From the NCBI GenBank assembly GCA_964019055.1, contig OZ025214.1, positions 5,889,358 through 5,953,357 of the forward strand: a stretch of DNA of 64,000 nucleotides, written 5' to 3'. This DNA comes from Anthopleura xanthogrammica. Lineage: Eukaryota > Cnidaria > Anthozoa > Actiniaria > Actiniidae. Below the pieces are notes generated by a model, which searched no databases, was not told the DNA's origin, and saw only the letters and a list, made by a program, of their open reading frames with translations. Shown piece after piece: positions 12,016 to 25,275 of the stretch (within the stretch, counting starts at the first letter, position 1; the number at the start of each line of letters is the position of its first letter). The position numbers and the translations under genes are program-made.

Positions 12016-12737
12016 TAGGTTGATAAAGACGTCATTGGCTAGCAGATGGTCTCAAAAAAAGCGCAACGATTGAAAACATTAAGCTGTTTAGCATTTGCTT
12101 TGCACACTACAGGCAGTAAGTAATATTGTAATACATAAGTAAGTAATATCAGTAATATTGAATAGTCTCAGTTATCTGTAAGTTGCCTTTCCTTTGATTT
12201 AAAAACCGGGTTTTTTCCCAAGAAAAATACACTTTAATGGTGTTTTGGAAAATTACAATCATTTTTGACAAGCGATGTCGGAACCTCTAAGGATTCGGTT
12301 TGAACATTTATTCGCGTCTAGAATTTTTCTAAAGAACAAATTACCTGTATTTTATTATAACTAGGGTTTTTTTGGCGGAAATTTTTTCATTCTTTTCGCG
12401 AAAAAAGATAAGATCAAGATTTTGATGATGTCTGGTTGGTAGCACTCGATGGCTTGTGCTTGGTGCCCTTTTTATAGGACAAATAATAATAATCATTATT
12501 ATCTTAAAGTCTGTTACCTTTTCACTACCTTTTATCGATCGCATAAAGCAAGACTTCACTGAGAATGCAGGCTCACCGAAAAACCCACGCATCTTGATGG
12601 AGTAAAGAAAAAACCTAACTACCGGATATCATCCTTAAGAGTAGAGGATAAGAGAACACTGCAGAGGGAGAGGTTTGGATGTTTAGTAGACTAGTTTGAA
12701 TTTTTATTCGGAATCAAGGATTGAGTAGTAGTAGCAG

Positions 12738-12873
12738 TAGTACACGTTTGTCAAGTCTCTCCCGATTCGGGAGTTTTTCTGCGGGTTCTCCAGTTTTCAT
12801 TCAGCTAACTGAAATTCCAATTCGATGTGTGAATTACCGATGTTTTGAGTTTAATCAGCCCAGAGGTTGGTTC
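12738..12873 (+). mobile_element. tRNA-derived SINE fragment
   Basis: 5'-truncated: it begins near GTACACGTTTGTCAAG and continues through TCTCCCGATTCGGGAG, GGTTCTCCAGTTTTC and AAATTCCAATTCGATG to a degenerate tail ending ATCAGCCCAGAGGTTGG. Confidence 0.6.
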
Positions 12874-14169
12874 GTAGTTTGATATAATCGGTTCCCATCA
12901 TTGCATGCGCAAGTTGCATAATTTCCCAAAACAATTTTTCCACTTAACTTAGATTAGCCTCTAAGGACACCGGTAAAGATGTTTAAAGTACTTAGAAGGA
13001 CGATAGATCCAAGAGAGCAAATTATCTTGGCCTTCGCGTTTTATCATCTCTTGTGGAACCGCCTTTGAAAGAGTGACGCATATCCCTACTGTCATTCTAA
13101 AAGAACCAGGATTTTCTGAATGACGTCTATAGCATATCTTATACGACATAGGCATATTTAAAAAATGGAATTTTGATTAAAACTACAACATCAATTGACT
13201 GTTAGATCTTTGTAGATTATTCTATTTGTGATATATTACCAATCCCACGCGCGTAGTAACTGGCTCAAGAGAATAACGCCCACCGAAGTGATTCAGTTTT
13301 GCTCGAGAGTTCATTGCTTGAAGAAGAAATCTTGGCTTAGTTTGTTTATTTTCGGATAAAAGAAAAGAAAAGGAAAAAAAAAGAGCCTATGAAGCTTGGA
13401 GGTACAAGAAATAAAAATAAAAAATGAAGGCCAAAGTTTACGCCCTAAAAAAAACTTGACAGATTCGGTTTCAAAATTTCACGATTATGAACTTAAAAAA
13501 TAGCTTAACTCAGAAACTAGAAAAAGGATTAATCAAGATTAACACCCTCGGAGTTAATAAAAAGATTAGCGACTTGAAATAGTATTATAGAATAAAATTT
13601 GATCTGGTTTGGGATAGGACAAAAGTAGTCCATTTACACTATGTATAGCATGATTTAGCCACACTGTAGTATCTACTACTGTAGTTTATCATATATTATT
13701 AGAATCGTTTTGATTGGATGTTTCCAGTCACATGACAAATATCGGAAGCCATTTCAGTGTTACGCCATGTCATACCGCCGTACGAAACCTCCAACGGTTC
13801 AGTCTGGAGGCGTAAAGTTAATCGAGGTACTAGGACAAAGCCGCATTCAGATTGGATGAACAGTGACCACGTGCTTAAGTTGTGATTGGTTGAACGGTGG
13901 AGGCATTGGTGGGCGAAAACTTCGCGGTTTTCCTCCTCGATCAAGCAAAATCTGTCATAGTTACAAGTAGCAAACGACAGCCAACACGCTTCTTACCAAA
14001 ACGGGCATATCTTTGGAGGTAATTAGAACTATACATGAAACTCTTTTGCTTAAGGTTTAGTAGGGATAAGTTAAGACCTCGACAATTTTTAAACGACAAT
14101 CTTCACTGAGATAGATAATTATTGGGTTATCCACCGGGAAGGAGACATAGCACAGATATACATGACACT
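12874..14169. other. Intergenic DNA, nothing recognised
   Basis: The - strand frames here (for example 13699-13944) show no family resemblance and lack splice context. Confidence 0.4.
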
Positions 14170-14365
14170 GTAACAATGAAATGGTTTCCCATCGTTTTTG
14201 TCAGGTAATTTATAACTGACACATACTGTAAGGCATGCTCGAACACTAAGATGGCTTCCCATTATTTGTATTTTACTGACAACGTGGCAACCTGGCATGC
14301 TCTAACACTAAAATGGCTTCCCAATGTCAGTCAGCATTTTCTAGCACTGAAATGGCTTCCCCGAT
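14170..14365 (+). repeat. Degenerate tandem repeat, about four units
   Basis: The segment AACACTAAAATGGCTTCCCA or a close variant recurs near 14176, 14250, 14302 and 14345, with variable 30-50 bp spacers. The spacers partly share GGCATGCTC and ACTGACA. Unit lengths differ, so this is an old, decayed minisatellite. Confidence 0.6.
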
Positions 14366-16542
14366 CAAATTTTCAGTCGCTCAATCCGTACTAGAACACT
14401 AACAGCACTTTACGGTACACCTACCCATACAATCACTTCTTTTCTCTACACTGACACACCAAATTCTTAAAACTTATTTAAATTAAAGTGAGATTTTTCT
14501 TTGCATACGAATTTTACCGCCCAAAACCTTGAACAATTTGTCCTTAAGGCCACTTACCACTAAAATGACTGGGTATGTTATGGTTATTAGTGGTTATCAA
14601 GAGTCTCGAGCACAGGAGCATTTTAGAGGACTTTTAAGACTATTCTCTCGAGAGGATGACAAAGTTAGATAAAATATAGATTTTTTGATCTTCATGAAAC
14701 GAAAGCTTGAAGATGAAGACTCTTGTAAGAGAGCAATCATAGTAATGGCGTGTTTTTCCTACTTTTAAAAACGATTCTGCTCGAGTCTGTTTAGTTCTAT
14801 TTGTGCTTGACAACAAAGGAGAACAGATCATCAGCACTTAAAAACATATGTTTCGTTCGCAATTCCTCAGGGCTTTCCGCTGACAAAAATATAGAAATAT
14901 AATCAAAAAAACAAAAACTAATTTCTAGGAACGAATGAGAGCACTCAAAGATGGAATTCCGATTACCACGGACTAAAAACACTTCGAGAAATGTTCTTAA
15001 TAGCCCTGAGTCTTTCTTCAGAGATAAAAAAACAAAATGTTCCTTTTTTCTTTGCGAAAAGTTTGTCTGGTAAGATAAGGCGCAGGCGTTTAGAAAAATT
15101 ATTTGATGACTTTATGAGAATGTTTAAGGAAACTATATAATGAAAGAAATGTGTTTATTGAACTATTTTTTTAAATTTGCTTCTATGAAAAGCAAATTGT
15201 TTTAAGTTAAGTGGTTAGATAATTAGTCCAAAATCGAGTTAGACCGTTTTTTGATGTTCAATCATTAAATTTTGTCGGAGGATGTTACGACGTAACTCGT
15301 CTCAGGCTCTTTTCACATTGGCGAAGAAACTGAAAAATCTGGAAAATGCGCATATTTTTGTCTTGAAAAAGATATAAATTTATTTGTTTTAAAAGTCAAA
15401 ATACATGTAATTCTGTGCTCTTCAGTTTTAACTTGCTGATGTTATCAGTTTTAATAGCGATTGCTTTTTAATGTGTAAAATTTAAAAGAATCTTAAGATA
15501 GACTCTTTTGTCTAAAAATGGACCTAAAATTTAAAAAGGTACATTCATAAGTTATTGCGATTTGGAGCCGACAATACGGGTTTATATTGGCGGCTAGCTC
15601 TCTCCTACAAGTCGAGTTTAATATCAAAATTAGGAAAATTAGATTTCGCCATTTTATTTTGACCGGCTGCTTTGTAAAGTGGAGATTCCTAGGGTTATCT
15701 TAAATTGCATGATCAATACGGAGAAGACATTTCCTAGCAATCTTGGTTGAAGAAACCATGCAAACAAACCGCAAAAAAAATATCAATCAATTGAAATTAA
15801 CCGACTGTAAATGTCTGGTACCGTAATTGTACATGTCTATAACACAATGATAGAAAATAGTGCGATATAAAGAAAAAAGTATAGCTGATATCCATGATCG
15901 TCTACACTGAGCTCTTCAAGCTCAACGGAAAAAAACACTTCAAATTGGAGGATCTATAAGTCGAGTTTGACGTAATAAGACTGAGCTCATGTTTTTTATC
16001 GTTTTTCTAAACAAGCATTATTCAGTACTAGTGTTACTACAGTACGACAAATCCTGATAGCTACTACCACGATACAATACCATCATCACTACAAACCCTG
16101 ATTTCAATTTCCACTGATAGCTACTAGAACGATACACTACTATTACCATTACAAACACACCATCAACACGTTCACCACACAACACCATCATACACACCGT
16201 TACCTCACCACGACCACAACAACAACACCATCACAAATACAACATTATTAGCAGCTTATACTGAAAAACATAACCTTCACCACCAAAACAACAAGTAGAA
16301 CACAAAATTTAAAACGAATCATCGCCATTTTGGCAGACGCCGCCACGAACCACCATGGGCGCCATTTCGTCAGACGCCACCGTCACCAGCTCAAGAAACA
16401 AGGCTTTCATCACAGGTCTTATATCCGTCATATTTTTTCATCATCTGACAAGGTTACAATTTATTAGACACGAAGGAATGTCGTTAGGACTAACATGAAA
16501 GCAAGCAGATCCTCTACACGTCTCTTGACACAAATCAGTTTT
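14366..16542. other. Intergenic DNA with one dispersed-repeat fragment
   Basis: No gene seen. Near 15553-15600, the segment TTATTGCGATTTGGAGCC and the following AATACGGGTTTATATTGG match the arms of elements at 34130-34170 and 42108-42272. From 16040 to 16300 the DNA is rich in ACC, ATC and CAA triplets. Confidence 0.4.
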
Positions 16543-16826
16543 ATCGAAACCCCAAACAACTTCTGGACTGGTCAAAATGTCAGGGCATGGCTAACATACA
16601 TATCGAAACAAGCTCTGGGTTTATCAAAGTCACGACACGCCGCTAGCTCACAGACTGAATCGGATTTTAGTTTTGTGGAGGAAAGAAAACCGGAAAATCT
16701 GGAGAAGAACCCTTGAATCAAGCGAGAGACCGGACAAGCTTACGAGTGACACTTAGCCATGGTCTCCAATCCCCAGACCCCAGGGGTGAGAGGCGAGTGC
16801 ATTACAGCTACGCCGCTACCCTTGAA
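16543..16826 (-). mobile_element. tRNA-derived SINE, full length, inverse orientation
   Basis: Read on the - strand, it starts TCAAGGGTAGCGGCGTAGC, has a head with GAGGCGAGTG and CACCCCTGG complements, then the body, then two tail units at the left end (GACTGGTC and GTTTATCAAAGTC variants). The 73-codon frame over this stretch (16495-16716) is made of SINE sequence and is not a gene. Confidence 0.8.
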
Positions 16827-18003
16827 TCTCTTGTGCCCGACCTTGTGAGGGTTGAGATCATTAAGAGTTTTTTTTGAATTGAGGACAATATTCTAGAACA
16901 TCTAGACGAAAACTAAATGCACATTAAGAAGTCATAATACATTCGGCTTCATTGAGTTAAGAGAGAATCACAAGAACTCTAAATAAGAAAATTAAATATC
17001 GATAGGTCATTGTTGTGATAAGAAAACTTCCTCGAACGCACTTCGAATTCCTATCATTTTGAACGCCATTAGGAAGAAATAGTCACGATCGAATTTCTGG
17101 AATAAGAAAACAAAGCGGTAAGCTCATTTGAAGTCTCGAACACTGCAATTATAGGCTGTTTGAAGGCACTTGTTCCTTCAGGCTATAGAACAAAACCCGT
17201 CATCCAAAATGTCAGACTGTGAGCCCAATCATACTCTGTTACTAATCAATACCATACTCAAAGACATCATCGATGCAAATATGACTACGTAACATGGTTT
17301 AAAGAGTTTTGAAGTCGCTATGTTGGTGTTCATTACCGACGATAGCGCGGTGAACAGAGGACCTATCCATACCAATTGTGCAGGTTAGAGATGAATTAAT
17401 GGTTTTGTGATCACAACTGCGATGATATTGATATTTAATTCTAACGAAATTACTGCGATACAAGTTGTCTTCTCGACTTAACTGCTCGTTTTGCTGTCCT
17501 AAGTTTGTTCATAGATTTTTCTTTGTCATCGGGAAATCTATCGGAATCAATTACGAAAATCGGCTTAAATTCAGTTGTAGAGTGTAATAAGATTTGGAGC
17601 TGAAGAAAATAGCGTCAAAATCCAAGAAATCCTGTTAATCTAAGTGAAAATTAACATTAGTTTTGTTGTAATTTTTGCAGACAACTGGGTTTCATGCCTC
17701 AAAAATAAACGTCAGGTTTGATAAATCAGACGGAAATGGCCAAGAAATGTTTTGGAAGATAGCATACACACTGAGAACATATAATGCTCGAAAAAACTGA
17801 AAAATAACCCACACAAATAACTAGAACATTCCTCAATAAGAAACTAATAATTCCTTCTTTCGCAGTTAAATTAAATGTTTATGAGTTGAAAAAAAGGTTT
17901 AAGCTTGGAACGAACAGATGTTTTGAAAAAAAGAATCCCGACCGCAAGCCTAAGAATTTTCTTGAAAAAAAAATTCATATTTGAAGGAAATCTCCTCTAT
18001 TTC
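16827..18003. other. Intergenic DNA, nothing recognised
   Basis: No coding or repeat signal could be defended. Confidence 0.4.
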
Positions 18004-18216
18004 GCCATCATTATCATTATTATAATTATTATCATTATTATTATTATCAAAAATTATTATTATTATTAAAAGAGTTCGCATAGTATAAATTTAGAAATTA
18101 TTATAATAATTATTATTATTATTATTATTATTATCATCAGTAACACGGTGGTGATAATGATGATATTATTGTAGCTAATGATGATGATGACAATGATGAT
18201 GATGATGATGATGCTT
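18004..18216 (+). repeat. ATT/ATG trinucleotide-rich tract
   Basis: Interrupted runs of ATT (18010-18145) pass into ATG runs (18175-18216). Confidence 0.85.
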
Positions 18217-18941
18217 TTGGCACAGAGTGATACTGATGCTAATGTTGGTGGAGGCGGTGATTATGTTATTTTAAAAATGATTTCTTTCCATATGTTGTTG
18301 AGACCGGATAAAAATATTTTTTCCTCTGCAATTCAAATTGAATGATAAACCACAAAACACGAAAAAGAAAATTGTCACGAAAACACTCTTGAAGTCTGCA
18401 ATCAATCAGCATTATAAGAAGCGCTCAAAACCTAGAATCTTGTATGAATTCATTCTTTAAGAACCTCATCTAGTATAAATGAAAACAATATTCCTACTGA
18501 TCCTTTTTTAAATCCCTTTTAAATGAATTCACTTCGCGACGTGCTCATATTAACAGAGTTCCAAACTTTAAATGCTTTAAAGGCTTTGAAATGGATCTTT
18601 TAAGTTGGTCGCACAAATGTGTTGCTTTATTTCATTTCCAACATCTCGAGGATACGATTCTTTCCTGAAGACAACTTGCACTAAAAACTAAGTTCATATC
18701 GTAATTCCTTTTTCAGTCTCCCACACACGGTGGCTAGATCTATGAATCCGAAATGAATAGAATAATGATAAAGATATATGTCAAACACCGTGTAATACAA
18801 ACGGTATGTCAATAACTAGTCCTTCGCTGGAATAAAGGAGGCCTAACGGCACAACATCAGTTGCAGGTGCGAATCATTGTGCACAGCCCAAAAAATGACT
18901 ATTTTCCAGGGCGCAAAAACCCCCCCTCTTCATTTTCTTAA

Positions 18942-19339
18942 GGGGGACTAGTACGAAAATCGCTCAAAATTTAATTCTGCTGAAACTTTCTTGGAATAAT
19001 CTTTAAGGGTCTAATAAACACTGGTTAAAGTTTTTTCTTGATATTCAGATGGGAATTATTATATTTTCATGATTCTTTAAAGAAGTCAGTGACGTCATTT
19101 ACTCAACACCATACATCGCTCTATACATTTCTCTGTATTTTGTGATCAAAATATTCGCTAGTTTCATACTCAACACTGATAAAAAAAAGACTTTAAAATC
19201 AATTGTAATCACAAGCAATGTAAGTAAAGTCCGTCAGCCGACCTTTGGGCTTCATAGATATAAAATAAATCAAGAAGTTATTTACAAAGAAATCTATGGA
19301 GCGGTGTCTAGTGTTGAGTAAATGACGTCACACACTCCG
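18942..19339 (+). mobile_element. TTAA-target MITE (family B), right end missing
   Basis: TTAA (18938-18941) precedes the terminal sequence GGGGGACTAGTACGAAAATC. The interior matches the complete copy at 27380-27905 in the same orientation, through CCGACCTTTGGGCTTC and GAGTAAATGACGTCACA, up to the internal CTCCGTTAA. The element stops there because another copy begins at that TTAA, which suggests a nested insertion followed by loss of the distal part. Confidence 0.8.
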
Positions 19340-19343
19340 TTAA

Positions 19344-19879
19344 AGGGGGACTAGTACGAAAATCGCTCAAAATTTAATTCGGCTGAAACTTTCTTGGAAT
19401 GATCTTTAAGGCTCTAATAAACACTAGATCATTTTTTTTCTTGATATTCCGATAGGAAGTATTATATTTTTACGAATCTTTAACGGAGTCTGTGACGTCA
19501 TTTACTCAACACTAAACACCGCTCCATACATTTCTTTGTAAATAACTTCTTGATTTATTTTATTTCTATAAAGCCCAAAGGTTGGCTGAAAGACTTTACT
19601 GATGTTTATTGTGATTACAATTGATTTCTAAGTCTCTTTTTTCAGTATTGAGTATGGAACGAGCGAATATTTTGATCACAAAATACAGGGAAATGTATAG
19701 AGCGATGTATGGTGTTGAGTAAATGACGTCACTGACTTCTTTAAAAATTCGTAAAAATATAATACTTCCCTTCGGAATATCAAGAAAAAACTTTAACCAG
19801 TGTTTATTAGACCCTTAAAGATTATTCCAAGAAAGTTTCAGCCAAATTAAATTTTGAGCGATTTTCGTACTAGTCCATC
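19344..19879 (-). mobile_element. TTAA-target MITE (family B), complete, opposite orientation
   Basis: It begins A-GGGGGACTAGTACG after TTAA at 19340-19343 and ends CGATTTTCGTACTAGTCC, followed by a decayed ATCTTCAA. Each half is an inverted copy of the other for about 180 bp. The asymmetric centre (GCCCAAAGGTTGGCTG) is reversed relative to the copies at 18942 and 27380, so this copy lies in the opposite orientation. Confidence 0.85.
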
Positions 19880-20197
19880 TTCAACCCCATGCAGACGACA
19901 TTGCAAGTGGATGTAATTCCATCCAATCTATTCAGTATACATATACACTTGTATTTGTTAATGTGCGAAAACGTAAGCAAGGAAGCACTGTAGACATCTT
20001 AGATTATTTATAGATTGTTAAGCTTTTCTACTTGCGACAATAAAAGTGTATTTTATTCCTTTTCAAAATACGTGCCCCGTGCAGTGTATCGGGTAGTATA
20101 ATGTTCCCAAAATCGTGACGACCGTCACTTCTGTGGTTATTTCGGGATTCCGTATAATTGGCAAATTCTCACTTGACATAACGCGTTTTCTAGGGAA

Positions 20198-20519
20198 TCA
20201 AGGGTGGTGTAGCGATAGTACACTCGTTTCTCACCTCTGGGGTCGCGGGTTCGATTCTTGATCTCTCTATCACATACGAGTAGAGTCAACCTCAGGGCTG
20301 ATCAAAGTCAGAAAGTCAGGGCACGGCTAACTCACAGATTGAACTGGAATTTAGCGTGCTAGGTTTTGCAGAAGGATTAAAATCGGAGAACCCAGAAAAA
20401 AACCCTCAAATCAAGGAAGAGAGCAAATAAACTTTACTCACATGTGTTGCTAAAGACAGGAATTGAACCCGAGACCCCAGAGAAGAGAGGCGAATGCTCT
20501 ATCACTACGCCACTTTTGA
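20198..20519. mobile_element. Two SINEs fused as an inverted pair
   Basis: A + strand SINE head (20198 to about 20287) has an intact A box (TGGTGTAGCGATAG) and B box (GGTTCGATTC). It joins directly to a complete - strand SINE (20287-20519) at GTAGAGT/CAACCTC. The outer flanks are also inverted copies: CTAGGGAATCAA on the left, and its complement TTTGATTCCCTAG on the right. The whole unit can fold back on itself and carries two facing pol III promoters. Confidence 0.8.
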
Positions 20520-22315
20520 TTCCCTAGTTTGCTCCATTCAAACTTTTTTTGCGTCGTCGGGTGTTGACAGCCGCACCCAGTTCCAGCTATGAATATTCTT
20601 CAAAAATTCATCACACAAGTTCTCGTCTAGAGTTCTAAAGTATTAGTAAATATTACACTGAACCATCTGGTAAGCAAAATCTATTTAGGAAGCCGTTATT
20701 TACGATTTGGCCAACACCTATCAGTAATATATTACAAACACTCCCGCCTTTCAGAAAGTTTCCGGCCTTCTCCACGGCAGTTTTCTGACACATACCTGTC
20801 CCAGATTCATAACGTCTAGTAGACTTTAGTCTGGCTCTCTTTTGAGCAAAACATACGTTTTTCACTTCGATTTAATATTTTCCAATTAGGTTTTTTCAAT
20901 TTACTTTTTCCTATTGTTCATCTCTGCTCGCTTTATTACTTCTCTTATTACACACTTATTTCAAAAAAAAAAAAAAAAAAACGCTGACGATGGAAGATCT
21001 GAAATCTGACTGAATCTGAGACCGAGTAACACGCTGCGACGTAACCAGCTTTTAGATTAGAACTGGTATGAAGCATGACCTTTGAGTTAGGGATGTAATT
21101 CTTCGTACTTTAGCCAGAAAAAAACTAAAAGCACAAAAGTTCTATTTAGTTTAAGATCGGCTCTTTTCAAATCTCCGACCGAAAACGATTTTTTTGAAAT
21201 AGGTTGGTAGACAATATGCACACGAGTCGTCGATAAATTTTGTAGTGACACTAAATGTACCATAAATCATCATCATCAGCATCTTACCATATTCCTATCA
21301 GATTCTCATTATATTATAAAAACTATATAAGATACGATCTAATATATACTATGTACACACGAGTCATAGGTAAATTTTGTAGAGCCGGATATTAAATGCA
21401 TCGTAAATAATCAAAACGAAAAACTATGAATCAAAGTACAAACCATTTTACTCTCAATCAAAGTATAGCCCGCCAGGTCTGCGTTTTTGTTCGCGATTCT
21501 CATTACAAAATAATCATCTCAGATCCTTGCTAGCACATCCAAACGACCCCCAAGAAGATTCTCCTCAAGAATAATTAATAACAACTTTTTGAAAATTTAT
21601 AACTTGAAATAAATCTCTACAAGTCGCTCTTTTTCCAATTTTAATGAAAGGTCGGTTTTCCTACATTAAATCATCAGGTAATCAGCGTTTTTTTTTACTT
21701 GCTTCCCACGTACCCGACCTTATCTTGGAGTTGTTTAAATAAGAATACTACTCTTGATAAAATCCCATTCAAAAGAGAGCTCAGCCTGGGAGAGTAAGCT
21801 GGGGTGGATGGTTGGAAGGCTAAGTCCTTGCACGATAGGCGATTCTAACACTGGTAATAGATTGATAATAGCTAAATATATTGATAAGAATACATATTTA
21901 TAAACTTAGGATAGGTATAGTGGAGAAAACTAGAAACTTTTATCTCATCTCAAACTTATCCGAATAGGAAACTTTTGAAAAGGAAAGGTTGTTTCGGGTC
22001 GATAAAATTGAAGATTGATAGGATTCCGTTTCGATTTTTTGTAGAAAAAAATTATAAACTTGAAAGACGGAAATGAAATTTGAATATTGATATACCGATA
22101 TCTCTAAGCTGGGCTACTAATTTTTTTGGTATTTTAAAATAATTAAATCTCTTAAATCATACATACAAATCCTCTTTATGAATTAAGCCGGGATGTTCAA
22201 ATCTGAATCCACAAACACTTCATTTATGTGGTATTTTTTAACAAGGTTTGCAGTCTTTTCACCACCATTTATGATTGATTGATTTGATTGATTTGATTTT
22301 TTTTACTCATATATT

Positions 22316-22318
<3 letters not shown>
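20520..22318. other. Intergenic DNA, nothing recognised
   Basis: There is an 18-bp A run near 20966 and no gene-like frame. Confidence 0.4.

Positions 22319-22364
<46 letters not shown>
22319..22364 (+). repeat. (TA)n dinucleotide repeat
   Basis: About 22 uninterrupted AT/TA repeats in an AT-rich context. Confidence 0.95.
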
Positions 22365-22367
<3 letters not shown>

Positions 22368-22899
22368 AACATCTTTTAACAATTTTACATCATAATAATT
22401 AATTCATTGAAGAAGAAAAATAAAATGTTATACTATTTTCTATTTATATTACATAGTACTAAGTGGAAAGGATAACTTATAATAGAAATTAGTATTTTTG
22501 TTTGAGCCTGGAGGTCAAATTAACAATATGTTTTCTCATGATTTTGTTTTATGATTGGAGAAAAGACTAATTCGGAGACTTGAAAGCAGCCTGCCCTATT
22601 TTGCACTTCATATCTTCCGTTTTCCTGGGCTGTTATCATTTTATTGGAGAATAGGAAAGAAATACTTAAAGAAAAAAATCTAGGGCTCCGAAGTCCGGCA
22701 AATGTAAGCTGGCCTAGGTATCTACGTATCACGATTTATGTGCTTAGAATCATACTTAAAGTGTCAGATTTCTTGTTGAATCTTTATTAAAGTAATTCTA
22801 CTTTTTATCTCTTGTTCAGATACTCATTTGGTGTTAATATGATGAACAACTTGACAAACATGATGGGAGAGAACATCACAAATAATGGTGAGTTAACAC

Positions 22900-23287
22900 T
22901 AAACTACTACACTACACTACAATACACACCACACTACACTACACTACGCTACACTACACTACACTATACTACAATACACACCACACTAAACTAAACTACA
23001 CTACACTACACTACACTACACTACACTACACTACACTACACTACACTACACTACACTACGCTACACTACACTACACTACACTACGCTACGCTACACTACA
23101 CTATACTACAATACACACCACACTACACTACACTACACTACACTACACTACACTACACTACACTACACTACACTACACTACACTACACTACACTACACTA
23201 CACTACACTACACTACACTACACTACACTACACTACACTACACTACACTACACTACACTACACTACACTACACTACACTACACTACA
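22900..23287 (+). repeat. (ACACT)n pentanucleotide array
   Basis: Roughly 75 CACTA units, with scattered variants (CGCTA, TATA, AATACACACC) in the first half and a perfect run from about 23118. The AATACACACCACACT variant block recurs near 22921, 22971 and 23108, so part of the array has a higher-order period. Confidence 0.95.
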
Positions 23288-23454
23288 CCGCAATCATAAC
23301 TCAATAATATGTAACAGTTTGAAATTTTGCTAAGTAATCTCTTTAAGGGTTAGTGTGTCAATGATTTAGTTATTTTTTCAGTTTCCTATAAAGTTCTATT
23401 ACATATTGTTATATATTTCTTATGTCTTATCATTCAGTCTGCAGCATTATCCCG

Positions 23455-23700
23455 CGTTTTGTTTGTTTAGTTTTGTTTAATCGTTCGTTTGTTTGTTTCG
23501 TGTTTGCTTGTTTATTAAGTAGATCGGGTTCGTTTGTTTGTTTTAGCTTGAAAAAAATAATAAATTCTGTTATTCATTTGTTTGTTTGTTAGTTTGTACG
23601 TTTGTTTATTTGTTCGCATGTTTGTATGTATGTTTGTTTTATAGTTTCGGTTCAATCGTTCATTTATTTGTGTGTGTGTTTGTTTGTTCATTCGTTCGCG
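23455..23700 (+). repeat. (GTTT)n-rich degenerate tract
   Basis: GTTTGTTT and TTTGTTCG variants dominate. The 97-codon frame starting at 23586 is a low-complexity by-product. Confidence 0.8.
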
Positions 23701-25029
23701 TGCATCATCATCGTTGCATTATTGTTATTGTAAAAAATATTTCATCCGTCAGCCAATATGCCTATATCACTCTAGAGTGGCAATATAAGATATTTGATTT
23801 ATCGGAAAAAGAAGTTTACAATCAAATTTGTCACATCAATTATAATAAATTTGCAAAGTTTAAACTGACGAAAATATGAATTTTTGAACGACCAAGCATT
23901 TTTGCAAAAGAAATGTTTGTGGACGAGCATCGCATGCCCGGCGAGCCTCATCACGCTCAAAAATTTGCAATTTACTATTATCACGATATGAAAATGTAGA
24001 TAGTAATCTCCTTTTTTCCAATAACTCAAACACAATAATGGCTTTCTTTAATCTATCTAATATTGAATCAATATTCCAGAGAGAATAAACTTTGATGATA
24101 TTCATTGAAATGAAGTTAAAATCAACTTCTAACGTAAAAAAAGGAGCAAAATTCAAGCTCTAAATTTCAAATTTGAATCCAGTGGAAGAAGAGCCACTCT
24201 GTGGAGCCTTTTTCCACTTTTTTTCTTATTTTATTGATACGAACTAAAATAGAAGTTTCAAGTGTTAAAAAAAATCAAAACAAGACTAGATCAAGAGCTC
24301 TGACTGGCAAATCTAACAATGAAGTCTGTATCTTCAGTCTTTGAAATCTTTAAGCAATACATGCGACACCCATCTCGCTTTCCAACAATTCTCTTATTCA
24401 TGTTGTTTCGATTGATAACATTTATTTTTGTTGAAAATATTTTGGATAGAAAAATGCCTTTCGGGGCCATCATTTTGTGTTGTCTTCTTTTGCTAAATTT
24501 TCTTTTATTGGTCTAGTCAACGTTCTGTTTATTGTTCACTCAGTCAAGTTCAGTCTCGTTAACTCTCTCAATCAACATCTTTTTTCTTCATAATGCTATC
24601 AATTCTAGTTTTTACCTAGAGCAAGTTCCGATTCTTATTAAATATTCATGTTTCCTGCATCTGTCGTTGATCGTGTTTTTCCTTGTGCTCTTCTGCTTAT
24701 ATAATCTGCTTGTTTTTCAGTTTTAACATAATATATATTTCACATTAAACATGTGTCTCTTCGCGTATAAACCCTGGCTAAATATTTTCAAGAAGACGTA
24801 GGTCGGGATTATATGTCCGTTCGAGGCTCCCACCCACGGTGTTTTCGGCGAAAATATTTTCAATATTGACGTATTTTTTTTTATTCCACTTACTGGTATC
24901 ACTCCCTTCAGCAATAACTACGTTATGGATAGATATGACTATTTACGAGAAGTTATTACACGATAAAGATTTATAAACCGATTTTATATTTAGTTTAAGG
25001 CATCTAGCTTTATTGGCTTCAATGTGGAA
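23701..25029. other. AT-rich intergenic DNA, nothing recognised
   Basis: The short frames, some with hydrophobic runs (24532-24726), come from T-rich DNA and resemble no known protein. Confidence 0.4.
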
Positions 25030-25035
25030 TTACTC

Positions 25036-25053
25036 CCCCCCCCCCCCCTCCAT

Positions 25054-25117
<64 letters not shown>

Positions 25118-25275
25118 TGTCTCTTTCTTTCTTTCTTTTTTTCTTTGTCTCTTTCTTTCTTTCTTTCTTTCTTTTTTCTTTGTCTCTTTCTTTCTTTCTT
25201 TCTTTCTTTGTCTCTTTCCTTTCTTTTTTTCCTTCTTTCTTTCTTTCTTTCTTTCTTTCCTTTTTCCTTTCCTTC
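25036..25275 (+). repeat. Poly-C followed by (TTTC)n tract
   Basis: A C run of about 14 (from 25036) leads into about 55 CTTT units. These are interrupted four times by TTTGTCTCTTTC, giving a loose higher-order period. The strand is almost purely pyrimidine for 230 bp. Confidence 0.95.

Noticed and set aside
20198..20287. A functional tRNA gene
   Set aside because: A and B boxes are present, but the stems do not pair as in a tRNA and the sequence continues into the SINE body. The same holds for the other SINE heads.
24319..24726. Two hydrophobic short frames as small membrane proteins
   Set aside because: T-rich DNA readily encodes Phe/Leu/Ile runs. There is no conservation, splice or promoter evidence.
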